Below are positions 27,869 through 36,395 of a stretch of 64,000 nt of DNA, in pieces; the stretch's first letter is position 1; each line of letters starts with the position of its first letter. Source of the DNA: Gp13-AA77 sp035578005 (lineage in GTDB: Bacteria > Acidobacteriota > Terriglobia > UBA7540); contig DATJYK010000150.1 of the NCBI GenBank assembly GCA_035578005.1, positions 1 through 64,000 on the forward strand, written 5' to 3'. The position numbers and the translations under genes are program-made. A model generated the notes under the pieces. That model did no database searches. It had not been told where the DNA came from and saw nothing but the letters and a program-made list of their open reading frames with translations.

Positions 27869-30775
27869 TTAAGTCCCCCCTCCTGATGAAGTTAGCCTTT
27901 CGCGCAACAGTGTCTGAAATCGCGAATCCCGGCGGAGATTGTTGAAGTAAGCGCTGTCCCGAACAAGGCCTGGATCGTAGCCTGCTCCCAGTGCTTTCTT
28001 CAACCACTCTATTGCCTGGGAGGTGTCGCCCAGTTGGTTGTAAATGTGAGCCGCATTAAACAAGACCTCAGCATCATTGGGGGCAAGCTTTAGAGCCCCG
28101 GTGATGTTCTGCGTGGCCGCGCCGAAGTCACCTAACATGGCATAGTAGGTACCGACCCAGCCGAGCGTTGAATAGTCTCTGGGATTGACCGCAAGAGCCT
28201 TCGTACCCCGTGCAATCGCTTCCCGATAGGCCTCCGGGGCTTTTTCGCGCTCTCCAGGAGCCCAGTTGTAAGCGTCACCCAGGTTGCCCCAGACGGAATA
28301 GTCTGTATCATTAATCTTTAAGGCCGCCTCACAGCTTCTTGCAGCTTCGGTGAAGTGGCTTAGTTGAAAGTAGAGTGTACCGAGATTCGAGTACGCAAAG
28401 TACGTTGGCCGGATGGCCAGCGACTTTTGAAATTCCTCCAGAGCTTTCGAATACAGGCCTTGATACAAATACACGGTCCCCAGATTGTTATGACCAACGT
28501 AGCTTTGGGGCGACATCGTCGTCACCTGGCTAAACAGGTCAGCAGCAGCTTTGAAGTCGCCGTGCTTTTCATAGAACATGCCCAGCCAGTTGTAAGGTGC
28601 GATGAGTTCCGGCCGGAGAGAAATAGCCTTGCGATAAGTCCTTATAGCGTCTTCGGTTTTGTATAACCCGTCGTACGCCTGAGCGAGTCCGACGTAAGCG
28701 TCATCGTTCGTTGGCTCAAGCTCGATCGCCCGGCGATACTGATCCACTGCTTGCTCGAACTGACCGGTCCCGTTATAAAGCATGCCCAAGCAAATATACG
28801 CCTCGGCTCCGCCGTTTCCGGAGTCGACGGCGCGGGTGCATTCCTCGCGAGTCCTGTTCACCAACCCGGAGTCCCGAGTGTAGAAAAATTTCCACCAGTA
28901 ACTCTCGCCCAAGCCAGCATGTGCCAAACCATAGCCGGGATCGGTCTGAATTGCACTCCTAAAGGCACCGATGGCTGCCTCGACGCTCTCGGGCTTCTGC
29001 AACTGCTGCAGGTAGCCACGGCCTTTAATGTAATAGTCATAGGCTGAGGATTCTGTTGTGCCCATGGTTGCCGCTGGCGGCGATTCCACATCAAGCAGGC
29101 CCACGGCTGCTTCCACAACCTGGTTCTGCAGAGCGAAGAGATTAGTGGCGCTGCCGTGCACGATCTGGCTTCGCAATTGGCGGTTGGTACGCGTGTCCAT
29201 TAAGGCTACCGTGATAACAATCGTGTCACCCAGGCGCTGCCACGTAGCCAGCAGAACTAAGGTGGCCCCAAGCACCGCACGGGCGTCCGGGACGTCATTT
29301 ACGTGGCTCTTGCGAACCTCGGAATAGGGCACCACAGGCAGAGACGGCACTTCGGCAAGCTGGGTCGTCAGGGCGACAGTAAAGCCTTCGCAGTACGCGA
29401 GCTCGTCAGCCCGACCTCCGATAGCGCTGAAAGGCAGCACCACCAGATTCCCACCCTTGGGAGGCAGAACACCACGCTTCATGTAGAAGTAGCGCAGAAT
29501 TCCTAACAAAAGTGCCAAAAGGATTAGGGCGGCGCCCATCCAAGGCCACTTGCGCGCAACCGCACTGCGGCCGGAACCCTGCCCTAAGGCATCCACGACC
29601 TGGCCCGCGTCCCCGTACCGCGCCCTAGGCTCCCTCTCCAGGCAGCGCATAATGACGGACTGCAAGCCGGCGTCGATACCTGGTGCCAGAGTGCGGGGTT
29701 TGGGCGGAGCCGCCTGCAGTCTTCTGTAAATCGCCGACAGGGGCGTGTCACCGGAAAACGGCTGGCGGCCCGTGACCATTTCATACATCACGAGGCCGAA
29801 GGCGTAAACGTCACTGGCTGTGACGGCCGCGTGGCCTTCCAGTTGTTCCGGCGCCATATAAGGAAGCGTTCCCACCAGATGGCCAGTGGTGTCAGAGTCG
29901 AGAGATTCCTGGATGGTTTCGCGCGTGATCATCGGGCGCATGGCGCGGGCGAGGCCGAAATCCGTTATAACGGCTCGCACCGTAGGTTTCGGCAGAGGAA
30001 CCGCAGCACTGGCCGTCGGTGCCGTAAGAACGGCTTGCAACTCGCTACCGGACGCTGTTTCCTGGTTTGGGTCGACGCTCACCTGCCTTTCGCTCACCAG
30101 CATGACGTTGCCGGGCTTGAAGTCGCAGTGCACCACGCCTTGCTTGTGCGCGGCGGCCACCCCATCGGCCATCTGGCGGATCAGGGGCAGAGCTTCTTCA
30201 CACGTCATCCGTCCCCGGCGCCGAAGCCGATCGGCGAGCGTCTCACCCTCCAGCAGCTCCATGGTAAGAAAGACAACTTCGGGCTTGCCGCTGCCTTCGG
30301 ATGGCCGGTGGCGTTCCAGGTGATAAACACGGCAAACGTTGTGGTGGGTAACGCGCAGGGCCAGGTCGATCTCCCTCTTGAAGCGCGCCATTGTCTTCGG
30401 GTTCGAGGCGATCTCGGGGCGGATGGTCTTCAGCGCTACTCGCACATGGCGTTCCAGATCACGCGCCTCGTACACTTCGCCCATACCGCCGCGGCCGATG
30501 AAGCGCAGTATCTGGAAGCGTCCGGAGACGGTTTCGCCGGGAGAGAACGTGGCAGGCGGATGATCGTCGGCGAATGCGGCAGGCGGGATGTGGGCGACAG
30601 GCTCTTTCAGAAAGTCGCCGGCGTTCCTTTCGCCAGAGAGCAGGGAGTCAAGCTCGTGGCGCAACTCCGGGTCGTTCGAGCAGGCTTCATCCAGGAACGC
30701 TGAGCGTTCAGGCTCGTCGCGCTCCAGCGCCGCCTCGAAGAGTTCCTTGACGCGCTCCAAACGCTCGACGTCCAT
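27869..30775 (-). CDS. transmembrane Ser/Thr protein kinase with C-terminal TPR repeats
   Basis: This is a 968-residue Hanks-type kinase. The kinase domain (about residues 85-395) has the Gly-loop IGRGGMGEVYEARD, catalytic Lys in VALKTI, catalytic loop VVHCDFKPGNVML, DFG in ITDFGLARAM and APE in YMAPEQLEG. The catalytic loop reads HCD in place of HRD, so it is a non-RD kinase. A transmembrane helix follows (about 409-430), then a TolB-like region and at least seven TPR units (640-950). An ECF sigma factor of the kinase-linked type lies 148 bp upstream and a cupredoxin-like protein immediately downstream. Confidence 0.94.
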   Translation of the reverse strand: MDVERLERVKELFEAALERDEPERSAFLDEACSNDPELRHELDSLLSGERNAGDFLKEPVAHIPPAAFADDHPPATFSPGETVSGRFQILRFIGRGGMGEVYEARDLERHVRVALKTIRPEIASNPKTMARFKREIDLALRVTHHNVCRVYHLERHRPSEGSGKPEVVFLTMELLEGETLADRLRRRGRMTCEEALPLIRQMADGVAAAHKQGVVHCDFKPGNVMLVSERQVSVDPNQETASGSELQAVLTAPTASAAVPLPKPTVRAVITDFGLARAMRPMITRETIQESLDSDTTGHLVGTLPYMAPEQLEGHAAVTASDVYAFGLVMYEMVTGRQPFSGDTPLSAIYRRLQAAPPKPRTLAPGIDAGLQSVIMRCLEREPRARYGDAGQVVDALGQGSGRSAVARKWPWMGAALILLALLLGILRYFYMKRGVLPPKGGNLVVLPFSAIGGRADELAYCEGFTVALTTQLAEVPSLPVVPYSEVRKSHVNDVPDARAVLGATLVLLATWQRLGDTIVITVALMDTRTNRQLRSQIVHGSATNLFALQNQVVEAAVGLLDVESPPAATMGTTESSAYDYYIKGRGYLQQLQKPESVEAAIGAFRSAIQTDPGYGLAHAGLGESYWWKFFYTRDSGLVNRTREECTRAVDSGNGGAEAYICLGMLYNGTGQFEQAVDQYRRAIELEPTNDDAYVGLAQAYDGLYKTEDAIRTYRKAISLRPELIAPYNWLGMFYEKHGDFKAAADLFSQVTTMSPQSYVGHNNLGTVYLYQGLYSKALEEFQKSLAIRPTYFAYSNLGTLYFQLSHFTEAARSCEAALKINDTDYSVWGNLGDAYNWAPGEREKAPEAYREAIARGTKALAVNPRDYSTLGWVGTYYAMLGDFGAATQNITGALKLAPNDAEVLFNAAHIYNQLGDTSQAIEWLKKALGAGYDPGLVRDSAYFNNLRRDSRFQTLLRERLTSSGGGT

Positions 30776-30923
30776 CAGCCGTCCAACCTGTCCTATTTAC
30801 TGACTTCCCTCTCTTGCTGTCCTTTTTTCTCTTCCTTCCCAAAGCTGGCGTCGAGGGCCAAGCCCGCTTCGCTCCCAAGCCGGTCCTCACACGCCTCCCT
30901 AAAGGAGACGCGTCCTGCGGGTC

Positions 30924-31493
30924 CTACGCGCTTCGGTTAATCTCCTTGAACAGCCAAGCGCGGGCCACGCTCCAGTCACGCTTCACCGTACGGGTGGAGA
31001 CGCCCAGCACCTCGGCGGCCTCTTCTTCACTGAGTCCGCCGAAGAACCGCAATTCCACCACGCGCGCCTGGCGCGGGTCGCATTCGGCGAGGCGGGTGAG
31101 CGCTTCGTCTACGGCCAACAGTTCCGTGGCCTTTTCCTCAGTCAACGCCAGACCTTCGCCCAGTTCTATTTTGATCTCATTGCCGCCGCGCTTCTCCGCC
31201 TTGTGCGCGCGAGCATGGTCTACCAGGATGCGCCGCATCAGTTGCGCGGCCACGGCGAAAAAATGCGCGCGGTTCTGCCATTCCACGTCACGTTGCCCCG
31301 CGAGACGCAGGTAAGCTTCATGCACCAGAGCCGTGGGTTGAAGGGTGTGGTCCCGGCGTTCGGCACGCATATAGCGCCGTGCCACCCGGCGCAGCTCATC
31401 GTAAACTAAGGGCAACAAGCGAGATTCAGCGGAGCGATTGCCGGCGCGAAACTCGGCCAGCAGCAGCGTAATGTCTCCGGGAGCGCGCTCCAA
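30924..31493 (-). CDS. ECF sigma factor of the kinase-associated (TIGR02999-like) family
   Basis: This 189-residue sigma factor resembles the acidobacterial/planctomycete ECF group (LVYDELRRVARRYMRAER, LQPTALVHEAYLRL, HFFAVAAQLMRRILVDHAR). Region 4 is RVVELRFFGGLSEEEAAEVL followed by STRTVKRDWSVARAWL. This group is usually encoded next to Ser/Thr kinases and lacks a classical anti-sigma factor, being thought to be controlled by phosphorylation. The next gene downstream is such a kinase, which fits. Confidence 0.93.
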   Translation of the reverse strand: MERAPGDITLLLAEFRAGNRSAESRLLPLVYDELRRVARRYMRAERRDHTLQPTALVHEAYLRLAGQRDVEWQNRAHFFAVAAQLMRRILVDHARAHKAEKRGGNEIKIELGEGLALTEEKATELLAVDEALTRLAECDPRQARVVELRFFGGLSEEEAAEVLGVSTRTVKRDWSVARAWLFKEINRSA

Positions 31494-31612
31494 TCCGGCC
31501 CTCCGCCAACTGTGTACGGGAACTACAAGGGAAGTCTACAGTTAAAGTTCAAAAGTCAACAGTTGAAAATGTGGAAGACGTGGAAGGCCAGGACAGAACA
31601 GCAAGGTAGCAA

Positions 31613-31655
31613 GGTAGCGCAGAGTTTCGCACTTCAGAAACTCTGCGGTTTCTCT
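31613..31655 (+). repeat. REP hairpin, forward orientation
   Basis: A GTAG head is followed by a 10-bp stem, GCAGAGTTTC/GAAACTCTGC (31619-31646), with an 8-base loop and the tail GGTTTCTCTTGG. It belongs to the same family as the units at 31707, 32024 and 32614. Confidence 0.8.
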
Positions 31656-31706
31656 TGGCCCGACGCTATGGAACTAGCCCAGGATATCGCGGCAGGAAGA
31701 GGTGCC

Positions 31707-31736
31707 GCAGAGTCTGAAAAACGACTCTGCGCTACC
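31707..31736 (-). repeat. REP hairpin, reverse orientation
   Basis: The stem GCAGAGTC/GACTCTGC (31707-31730) is followed by GCTACC, the reverse of the GTAGC head. It forms an inverted pair with the unit at 31613. Confidence 0.78.
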
Positions 31737-32017
31737 TCGCTTCGACAGAAGTCGAGGATGGTTCGGCCATGGTTACTGAGCTGTTGGCTGGTCTGGCCCG
31801 TGAAGCCTGCTTTCTTCTGGTTCTTCTCGCCGTGCTCGGAACGTTGGATAACCCCTTTGATATCTTATGTATCGTGGGTTATCAAAGATAAGTCAAGCAG
31901 TATCAACAACATCGTGGGTTAGGCGGGGACTTTTTGAAGCTTTACTGATTCTAAGAGACATTCAGGCTTCGGTCGTAGCTCTCGAAAAATTTTTGACGTC
32001 GGTTCCACCGCCAGCCA

Positions 32018-32062
32018 GGTAGCGCAGAGTCTCGCTTCCCAGAGACTCTGCGGCTTCTCTTC
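32018..32062 (+). repeat. REP hairpin adjoining the RAYT gene, forward orientation
   Basis: A GTAG head, a perfect 10-bp stem GCAGAGTCTC/GAGACTCTGC (32024-32051) and the tail GGCTTCTCTT reach the last codons of the RAYT gene. Confidence 0.82.
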
Positions 32063-32582
32063 AAATGCGGGTCTGTTCGTCCGACGGCAACACAATCCGG
32101 TCGATACTCAAGTTCGGGTGGACACTCGCCGGCGCCTGCAGGGTTCCCGAATATTCCCGCGCGCTCGACCACAGCCAGTCTTCCGCCCGTTTCACCAAGC
32201 CCGCACGGACTGGGTTTTGATGGATGTAATCCACCTTCTCCCGGTACTCCTTGACGGTCCGCAAGACCCGGTCAAAGAAGCGCGGCTGCCAGAGTTTTCC
32301 GCTTTCGTGCCGGGCAGCGTTGATGCGAGCGGTGGAGCTTACCTTGATGGACTCCATCACTAGAGCAATGGTCAGCGGCGAGGCTGGGAAGAAAATCGCA
32401 TGCCAGTGGTCGGGCAGAAACAGCCAAGCGGTGAGCACAAAACCGTGTTTGGCACGGCGTTCTGCGATCACGCCGGCATGGCATTCAAACTCCGTCCCCG
32501 CGAGCAAGCGGCGCGGCGGCAGAAGCCGGCACGTGATGAAAAAGTGGCGGTCCGAGAGCACCAGACGCCGTAGGCGCGACAC
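32061..32582 (-). CDS. REP-associated tyrosine transposase (RAYT, Y1_Tnp/HUH family)
   Basis: This is a 173-residue single-strand DNA transposase-like enzyme. The HUH-type metal motif is HWH in LPDHWHAIFF (about residue 58). The catalytic Tyr lies in EYREKVDYIHQNPVRAGLV (about residues 113-131), a highly typical RAYT stretch, followed by DWLWSSAREY. Such enzymes nick and join REP sequences beginning with GTAG. The gene sits between REP hairpins at 32018 and 32614 that face each other, as in other RAYT loci. It is probably domesticated, because no IS ends are seen. Confidence 0.93.
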   Translation of the reverse strand: MSRLRRLVLSDRHFFITCRLLPPRRLLAGTEFECHAGVIAERRAKHGFVLTAWLFLPDHWHAIFFPASPLTIALVMESIKVSSTARINAARHESGKLWQPRFFDRVLRTVKEYREKVDYIHQNPVRAGLVKRAEDWLWSSAREYSGTLQAPASVHPNLSIDRIVLPSDEQTRI

Positions 32583-32603
32583 GAGGTAATTATACTGCCA
32601 ACC

Positions 32604-32649
32604 AAGAGAAGCCGCAGAGTCTCTGAGAAGCGCGACTCTGCGCTACCTA
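32604..32649 (-). repeat. REP hairpin upstream of the RAYT gene, reverse orientation
   Basis: AAGAGAAGCC, the stem GCAGAGTC/GACTCTGC (32614-32641) and the reversed head GCTACC mirror the unit at 32018 across the RAYT gene. Confidence 0.8.
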
Positions 32650-32656
32650 GCTCAGT

Positions 32657-33493
32657 TTAAAAGGGCGTCCACTTTGGATAGCCTCCGAGACCGTTAGGGG
32701 CGTTGGGGTCGACGGTAAAGTCGTACTCCCATCCCGTGGGTGCCATCTTCAAGGGCATGCCATTGGGACCGTAATCCGGTCCCTGGCGGAACATGTCGAC
32801 GCTCTTGAGCGATATGGCGTCGAGGATCTGCCGCACCGTCACGTTGTGCAGATGAAGGGTGAAGCGAGGCGGTGGCATGTTGCCCGACATGATAGAGCCC
32901 GGAAACCCAGAGGATTCACCAGTCCTCTTCGCCCGCTCCTCAAGTTTGCGCCGCAGCAGACTCCGCAGTTCTGGCGCATCCTCCCAGACGTGTTCGATCG
33001 CTTCGCCTGCTCCGACCTTCGCATCAATTGTGTAAGTCTGGATTTCCAGGTTTAATAGATCACTAGGGTCGGTGGTTGCGTTCTGAGGGCGAACCACAAC
33101 CATGGCGCCCTCAAGGACTTCGTATTCGTAACGCGGGTCTGCCTCACAAAGGCGCTGAACGATCTGCCCGACCGTCCCACCAGTGAGAGCGACCGAAATG
33201 GGTCCGCCCTTCTCACCCGGTAGATGTGGCATCCGCTCGAATCCGATGATGATGTGGTCTACGTCTGAACTGCGAAGGGCTAGCAGCGCCTCGGCCATGT
33301 TCGCATTCTCGACCGTGAAGGATCTCACCGGGACCCTCAGTATCTGCGCTTGAGTGCCAGCGACGGACCTGCTCCATGAAGCTCGGGCTCGAGCCTGGGC
33401 TGACCATAGCCCGGCGAATCCGGGCATCAGCCCAACCAGCAGCACGCTCCCTGCCAGCCTACCAAGCCACAACGCTTTCCCCTTGAGGCCCAT
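32657..33493 (-). CDS. secreted protein with STN-like domain, function unknown
   Basis: This 278-residue exported protein has a signal peptide (about residues 1-34). A beta-alpha region follows (VRSFTVENANMAEALLALRS, later ISVALTGGTVGQIVQRLCEA, then YEVLEGAMVVVRP). That pattern resembles the secretin/TonB short N-terminal (STN) domain. The C-terminal half repeats a similar theme (FTLHLHNVTVRQILDAISLK). It has no membrane barrel. It follows a large surface protein gene on the same strand by 13 bp, so the pair is probably one operon. It may act at the outer membrane with that protein (inference). Confidence 0.72.
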   Translation of the reverse strand: MGLKGKALWLGRLAGSVLLVGLMPGFAGLWSAQARARASWSRSVAGTQAQILRVPVRSFTVENANMAEALLALRSSDVDHIIIGFERMPHLPGEKGGPISVALTGGTVGQIVQRLCEADPRYEYEVLEGAMVVVRPQNATTDPSDLLNLEIQTYTIDAKVGAGEAIEHVWEDAPELRSLLRRKLEERAKRTGESSGFPGSIMSGNMPPPRFTLHLHNVTVRQILDAISLKSVDMFRQGPDYGPNGMPLKMAPTGWEYDFTVDPNAPNGLGGYPKWTPF

Positions 33494-33506
33494 GCCCTTT
33501 CACCTC

Positions 33507-36221
33507 CTACGGGCTTACGGTAACGCCCGAGCACGTCCAGTTGACGCTCTCGGTGGCCACGTTGAAGCCGTTTACGGTGGCCGTCTGTGTGGAGGAAACG
33601 CTACAGCTACCTTTGGCCTGGCACGTTGCACTGCAAAAGTAGAAGCAGTCCACGATGGTGTCGCCAGAGCCGCCCCCGATGCTCACCGGTGGGCCAGCGC
33701 ACTGCCCCGTAGGTGTCGTGTAAGACTCCTGTATCTGGAGGGCATACCCCTGAATCCATTGCGGGGGATTGAACTGGTCCATTATGTGGTACGTTCGGGT
33801 GCGGAGATAGCTAGTGTAGCTGCCGCTTCCCCCGGAAAAATAGCTCTGTGTACACGTATTGTTGCCTGTACCGCTCACGCAGGTGTGGGTGCCGTTCGGG
33901 TCATCACTCTGTAGTGCCAGCGAGGTGGGCTGCTCCACGGTGATATTGGTCGTGGCTGTACCCGACTGGCCGTTGAGCTTGTAGGTCACAGTAATGGGTA
34001 CATCCCCGATGCTGTTGCTCTTGGCCACTGCAGTTACGGTCACGGTGTATGAGGTGGCGCCGCCGAGGGTGACCTTTGAACTCGAGGTCGTCCAGTTGTA
34101 AGTACCGCCCGAGGGGCTACCGCTGGCCGTGAGATTCATCGAGTTCGGCCCGGTGGAACTGCCGGTGCGTAACGGCACGTTAGCACCACCACTTATGGAG
34201 ACCGTCGGGAGCGAAGTCCCGCTCGCGACCCCCTGGGGATTGTCGGTGGGACATTGTGGGTGCGAGGAGCAGTAATCGCCGTTGTAGTCGGGAATGCCTA
34301 TCAAGCCGGCGTATATAGACATGCTGCCGGGCGATACCCCCTTGGTAAGCCCCGCCGTCGACCCATTACCCACCGTCGCCATCGAGGTGTCGCTACTGTT
34401 CCAGTTTGCCGCCGAGGTGAAGTCGTCCACCTCTCCACTGTAGTAGGTCATCTGCATGTGCAACTGCGTGTTGCCACTTACCGCCACGGTGAAAGGATTG
34501 GCCGCCACTTCCGGGTTGCTGTAGCCATTGCAGTAAACGCAGGTGCAGGTGCAGGTGCCCCGGTGCGGGTTGTAGAAGGCGGCGCTCACCACCACCGTCA
34601 TCCACTGCGCGTGGCCCTTGGGGCTGGAAATCTCCACGCCGCCCTCTTCTTCCAGTTCGGGAATGACGTTGCCGCCGGCGTCCGGCGTTAGCTCCATCTT
34701 TAACATGCCTACGTCAATCATGGTGGAAGCCTGCGGGGCCAGATGCACCGGCAGAATGTAGCGGCCCAAGCCGTCACCGTAGAACAGCGTCACCCGGAAA
34801 TCCTGGGCTTTGTTCGTCGGATTCCACAGCGTATACATGGAGCTCATGGCGTTCGCCGTCGTCCAGTATCCCACCGATTTGCCGAAACTCCGCGCCACCC
34901 CTTGGGGCTCGACGGGGAACACCCAGTTGCCCGATGGGTCTACGCTGCCCGTCGCCACCAGCAACTCGCCCTGATGACCCGTGTAGGTGAAGCTGAGGTT
35001 GGCGTAGCCCCGCAAGCTGGCCAAGCCCGCCCGCTTGAGCATGGCGGCCAGATCGAGCCGCCGCGTCTCCTGCGGATTGAGACGCTGCCCGGGAAACGCC
35101 ACCGAAACCGGATTGGTTCCCGACATGTAATTCACCACCATCTTCACCGTCATGAGCCGAGCGGTGGTATTTTCCAGCACCGCATAGGGCGTGAAGCTGA
35201 GCGTGGCGGGGAACCCCATCATGGGATTGGGCTGGCCCACCATCAGACCAACGCTGGCGTAGGTTATGGGAGCCGCCGGGGAGTTCCCTGCCGGCTCGTG
35301 AGGCCAGAAAGGAATATTGGCCGAATAGCCAATTCCCTCGCCGATAAGCCCACCGGCGGCGACGATGGCGCCCGGCTTCCCTTGGTATTGGAGGCGCAAT
35401 CCGCCCGCCCGGGTTTCCTCCTCCGGAAGATCCCGGGTGAGCGCATCGAGTTCGAACATCCGCGTGGCGTGGGCGGGGATGCTGGCGGCCACCGGCGCCA
35501 GCGCCGTTCCCAGTGAGCCGGTGGCGCGCAAAGAAACCGGCACGGCTGCGGCCGTGGTATTGGCGAGGGCCACGAAACCGTTGACTTGCGGCGTGTGGCG
35601 CCACCATAAGCCCTCCACGGTCTCGGTTCCCGCGGCGGCATCCGGGGGACCTTCAAAAGGAGTCCCGTACGTCAGGCTCAGCGCGGCCTGGCTGATTTCC
35701 GTCAGCGCCTGCAGATGCCCGGGGCTCGGGTACTGATAGCGCAGCTCCACACTGCCGTAGTCCGAGATGTGGGCTGCGATCGCAGGCGGCGCGTTAGCCA
35801 GCGCGTCGTTCACCCGGAGGTCGTCGTTGCCGGCCGTGACCAGCCGCACGGGCGGCAAATCGTACTCGGTGCCATCAGCCATAAATAGGATCGGCGTCAC
35901 GGTGAGCGGGCCCACCACCAGGGTGTTCTTAAGGTGGATGGTGGAAAGGAATCCGTTATCGACCCGCCAGAGTGCGCAGTGCTGGGTGTGGGTCACATTC
36001 GTCGAGCTGCTGTGGGAGGCGGCGCGACCGGCAGGTGAGGCTTGCACGCGCTCAACAGGTCGCCGAACCGCACGGCGGTAGGACGCGGGCAAGGTAGCAA
36101 CGCTGGCGGGTGCGGCTTCGCCAACTGGTGTTCCAACCGCGTAGCGATAGAACGTGATGGCGATGGCAGGGAGAAGGAGAGATAGAGCTACGAAGGGAAG
36201 ACCGAGCCGGATACGTCGCAT
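33507..36221 (-). CDS. large secreted protein with Ig-like (Big2-type) region, function unknown
   Basis: This 904-residue exported protein starts at the ATG at 36221, which has an AGGAGGAAT site directly upstream. A signal peptide is followed by about 500 residues of repeated beta-sandwich-like sequence (LENTTARLMTVKMVVNYMSG, LWNPTNKAQDFRVTLFYGDG). A Cys cluster (CTCTCVYC) comes next. A Big2-like Ig domain follows (MATVGNGSTAGLTKGVSPGS) and then a Cys-rich tail. No catalytic motif is seen. It looks like a cell-surface or extracellular-matrix protein. It overlaps no neighbour and is co-directional with the STN-like gene. Confidence 0.75.
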   Translation of the reverse strand: MRRIRLGLPFVALSLLLPAIAITFYRYAVGTPVGEAAPASVATLPASYRRAVRRPVERVQASPAGRAASHSSSTNVTHTQHCALWRVDNGFLSTIHLKNTLVVGPLTVTPILFMADGTEYDLPPVRLVTAGNDDLRVNDALANAPPAIAAHISDYGSVELRYQYPSPGHLQALTEISQAALSLTYGTPFEGPPDAAAGTETVEGLWWRHTPQVNGFVALANTTAAAVPVSLRATGSLGTALAPVAASIPAHATRMFELDALTRDLPEEETRAGGLRLQYQGKPGAIVAAGGLIGEGIGYSANIPFWPHEPAGNSPAAPITYASVGLMVGQPNPMMGFPATLSFTPYAVLENTTARLMTVKMVVNYMSGTNPVSVAFPGQRLNPQETRRLDLAAMLKRAGLASLRGYANLSFTYTGHQGELLVATGSVDPSGNWVFPVEPQGVARSFGKSVGYWTTANAMSSMYTLWNPTNKAQDFRVTLFYGDGLGRYILPVHLAPQASTMIDVGMLKMELTPDAGGNVIPELEEEGGVEISSPKGHAQWMTVVVSAAFYNPHRGTCTCTCVYCNGYSNPEVAANPFTVAVSGNTQLHMQMTYYSGEVDDFTSAANWNSSDTSMATVGNGSTAGLTKGVSPGSMSIYAGLIGIPDYNGDYCSSHPQCPTDNPQGVASGTSLPTVSISGGANVPLRTGSSTGPNSMNLTASGSPSGGTYNWTTSSSKVTLGGATSYTVTVTAVAKSNSIGDVPITVTYKLNGQSGTATTNITVEQPTSLALQSDDPNGTHTCVSGTGNNTCTQSYFSGGSGSYTSYLRTRTYHIMDQFNPPQWIQGYALQIQESYTTPTGQCAGPPVSIGGGSGDTIVDCFYFCSATCQAKGSCSVSSTQTATVNGFNVATESVNWTCSGVTVSP

Positions 36222-36379
36222 GATTCCTCCTGAATGCGAGAATGGGGGCCCGAGTGCTGGGCAAGTCAAAGGGGGGGGACGCTGTCAAGCGAAATCTTCG
36301 TTATAGAACCCCGGATTCGGGAGAATACAAGGCCACGGGCGTGCTTCCGCCCTCAACACCGCCGCGCCGTCACCAGCAC

Positions 36380-36388
36380 TGCTATAAT
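36380..36388 (+). promoter_or_regulatory. extended -10 promoter of the TPR protein gene
   Basis: TGCTATAAT is a perfect extended -10 element. It ends 7 bases before the GTG at 36396, so the transcript would begin at or next to the start codon, that is, leaderless or nearly so. No ribosome-binding site lies before either start candidate. Confidence 0.5.
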
Positions 36389-36395
36389 AAACCAC

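Larger units (their letters stand above)
31494..32060. other. intergenic region rich in REP hairpins
   Basis: The 567-bp gap downstream of the RAYT gene holds three REP hairpins, listed separately. It also holds an inverted pair, GATAACCC and GGGTTATC, near 31850-31885. The open frames crossing it are interrupted by hairpins and look non-coding. Confidence 0.55.

Noticed and set aside
31512..31922. 136-residue open frame after the ECF sigma gene
   Set aside because: It consists largely of REP hairpin sequence, with unlikely composition.
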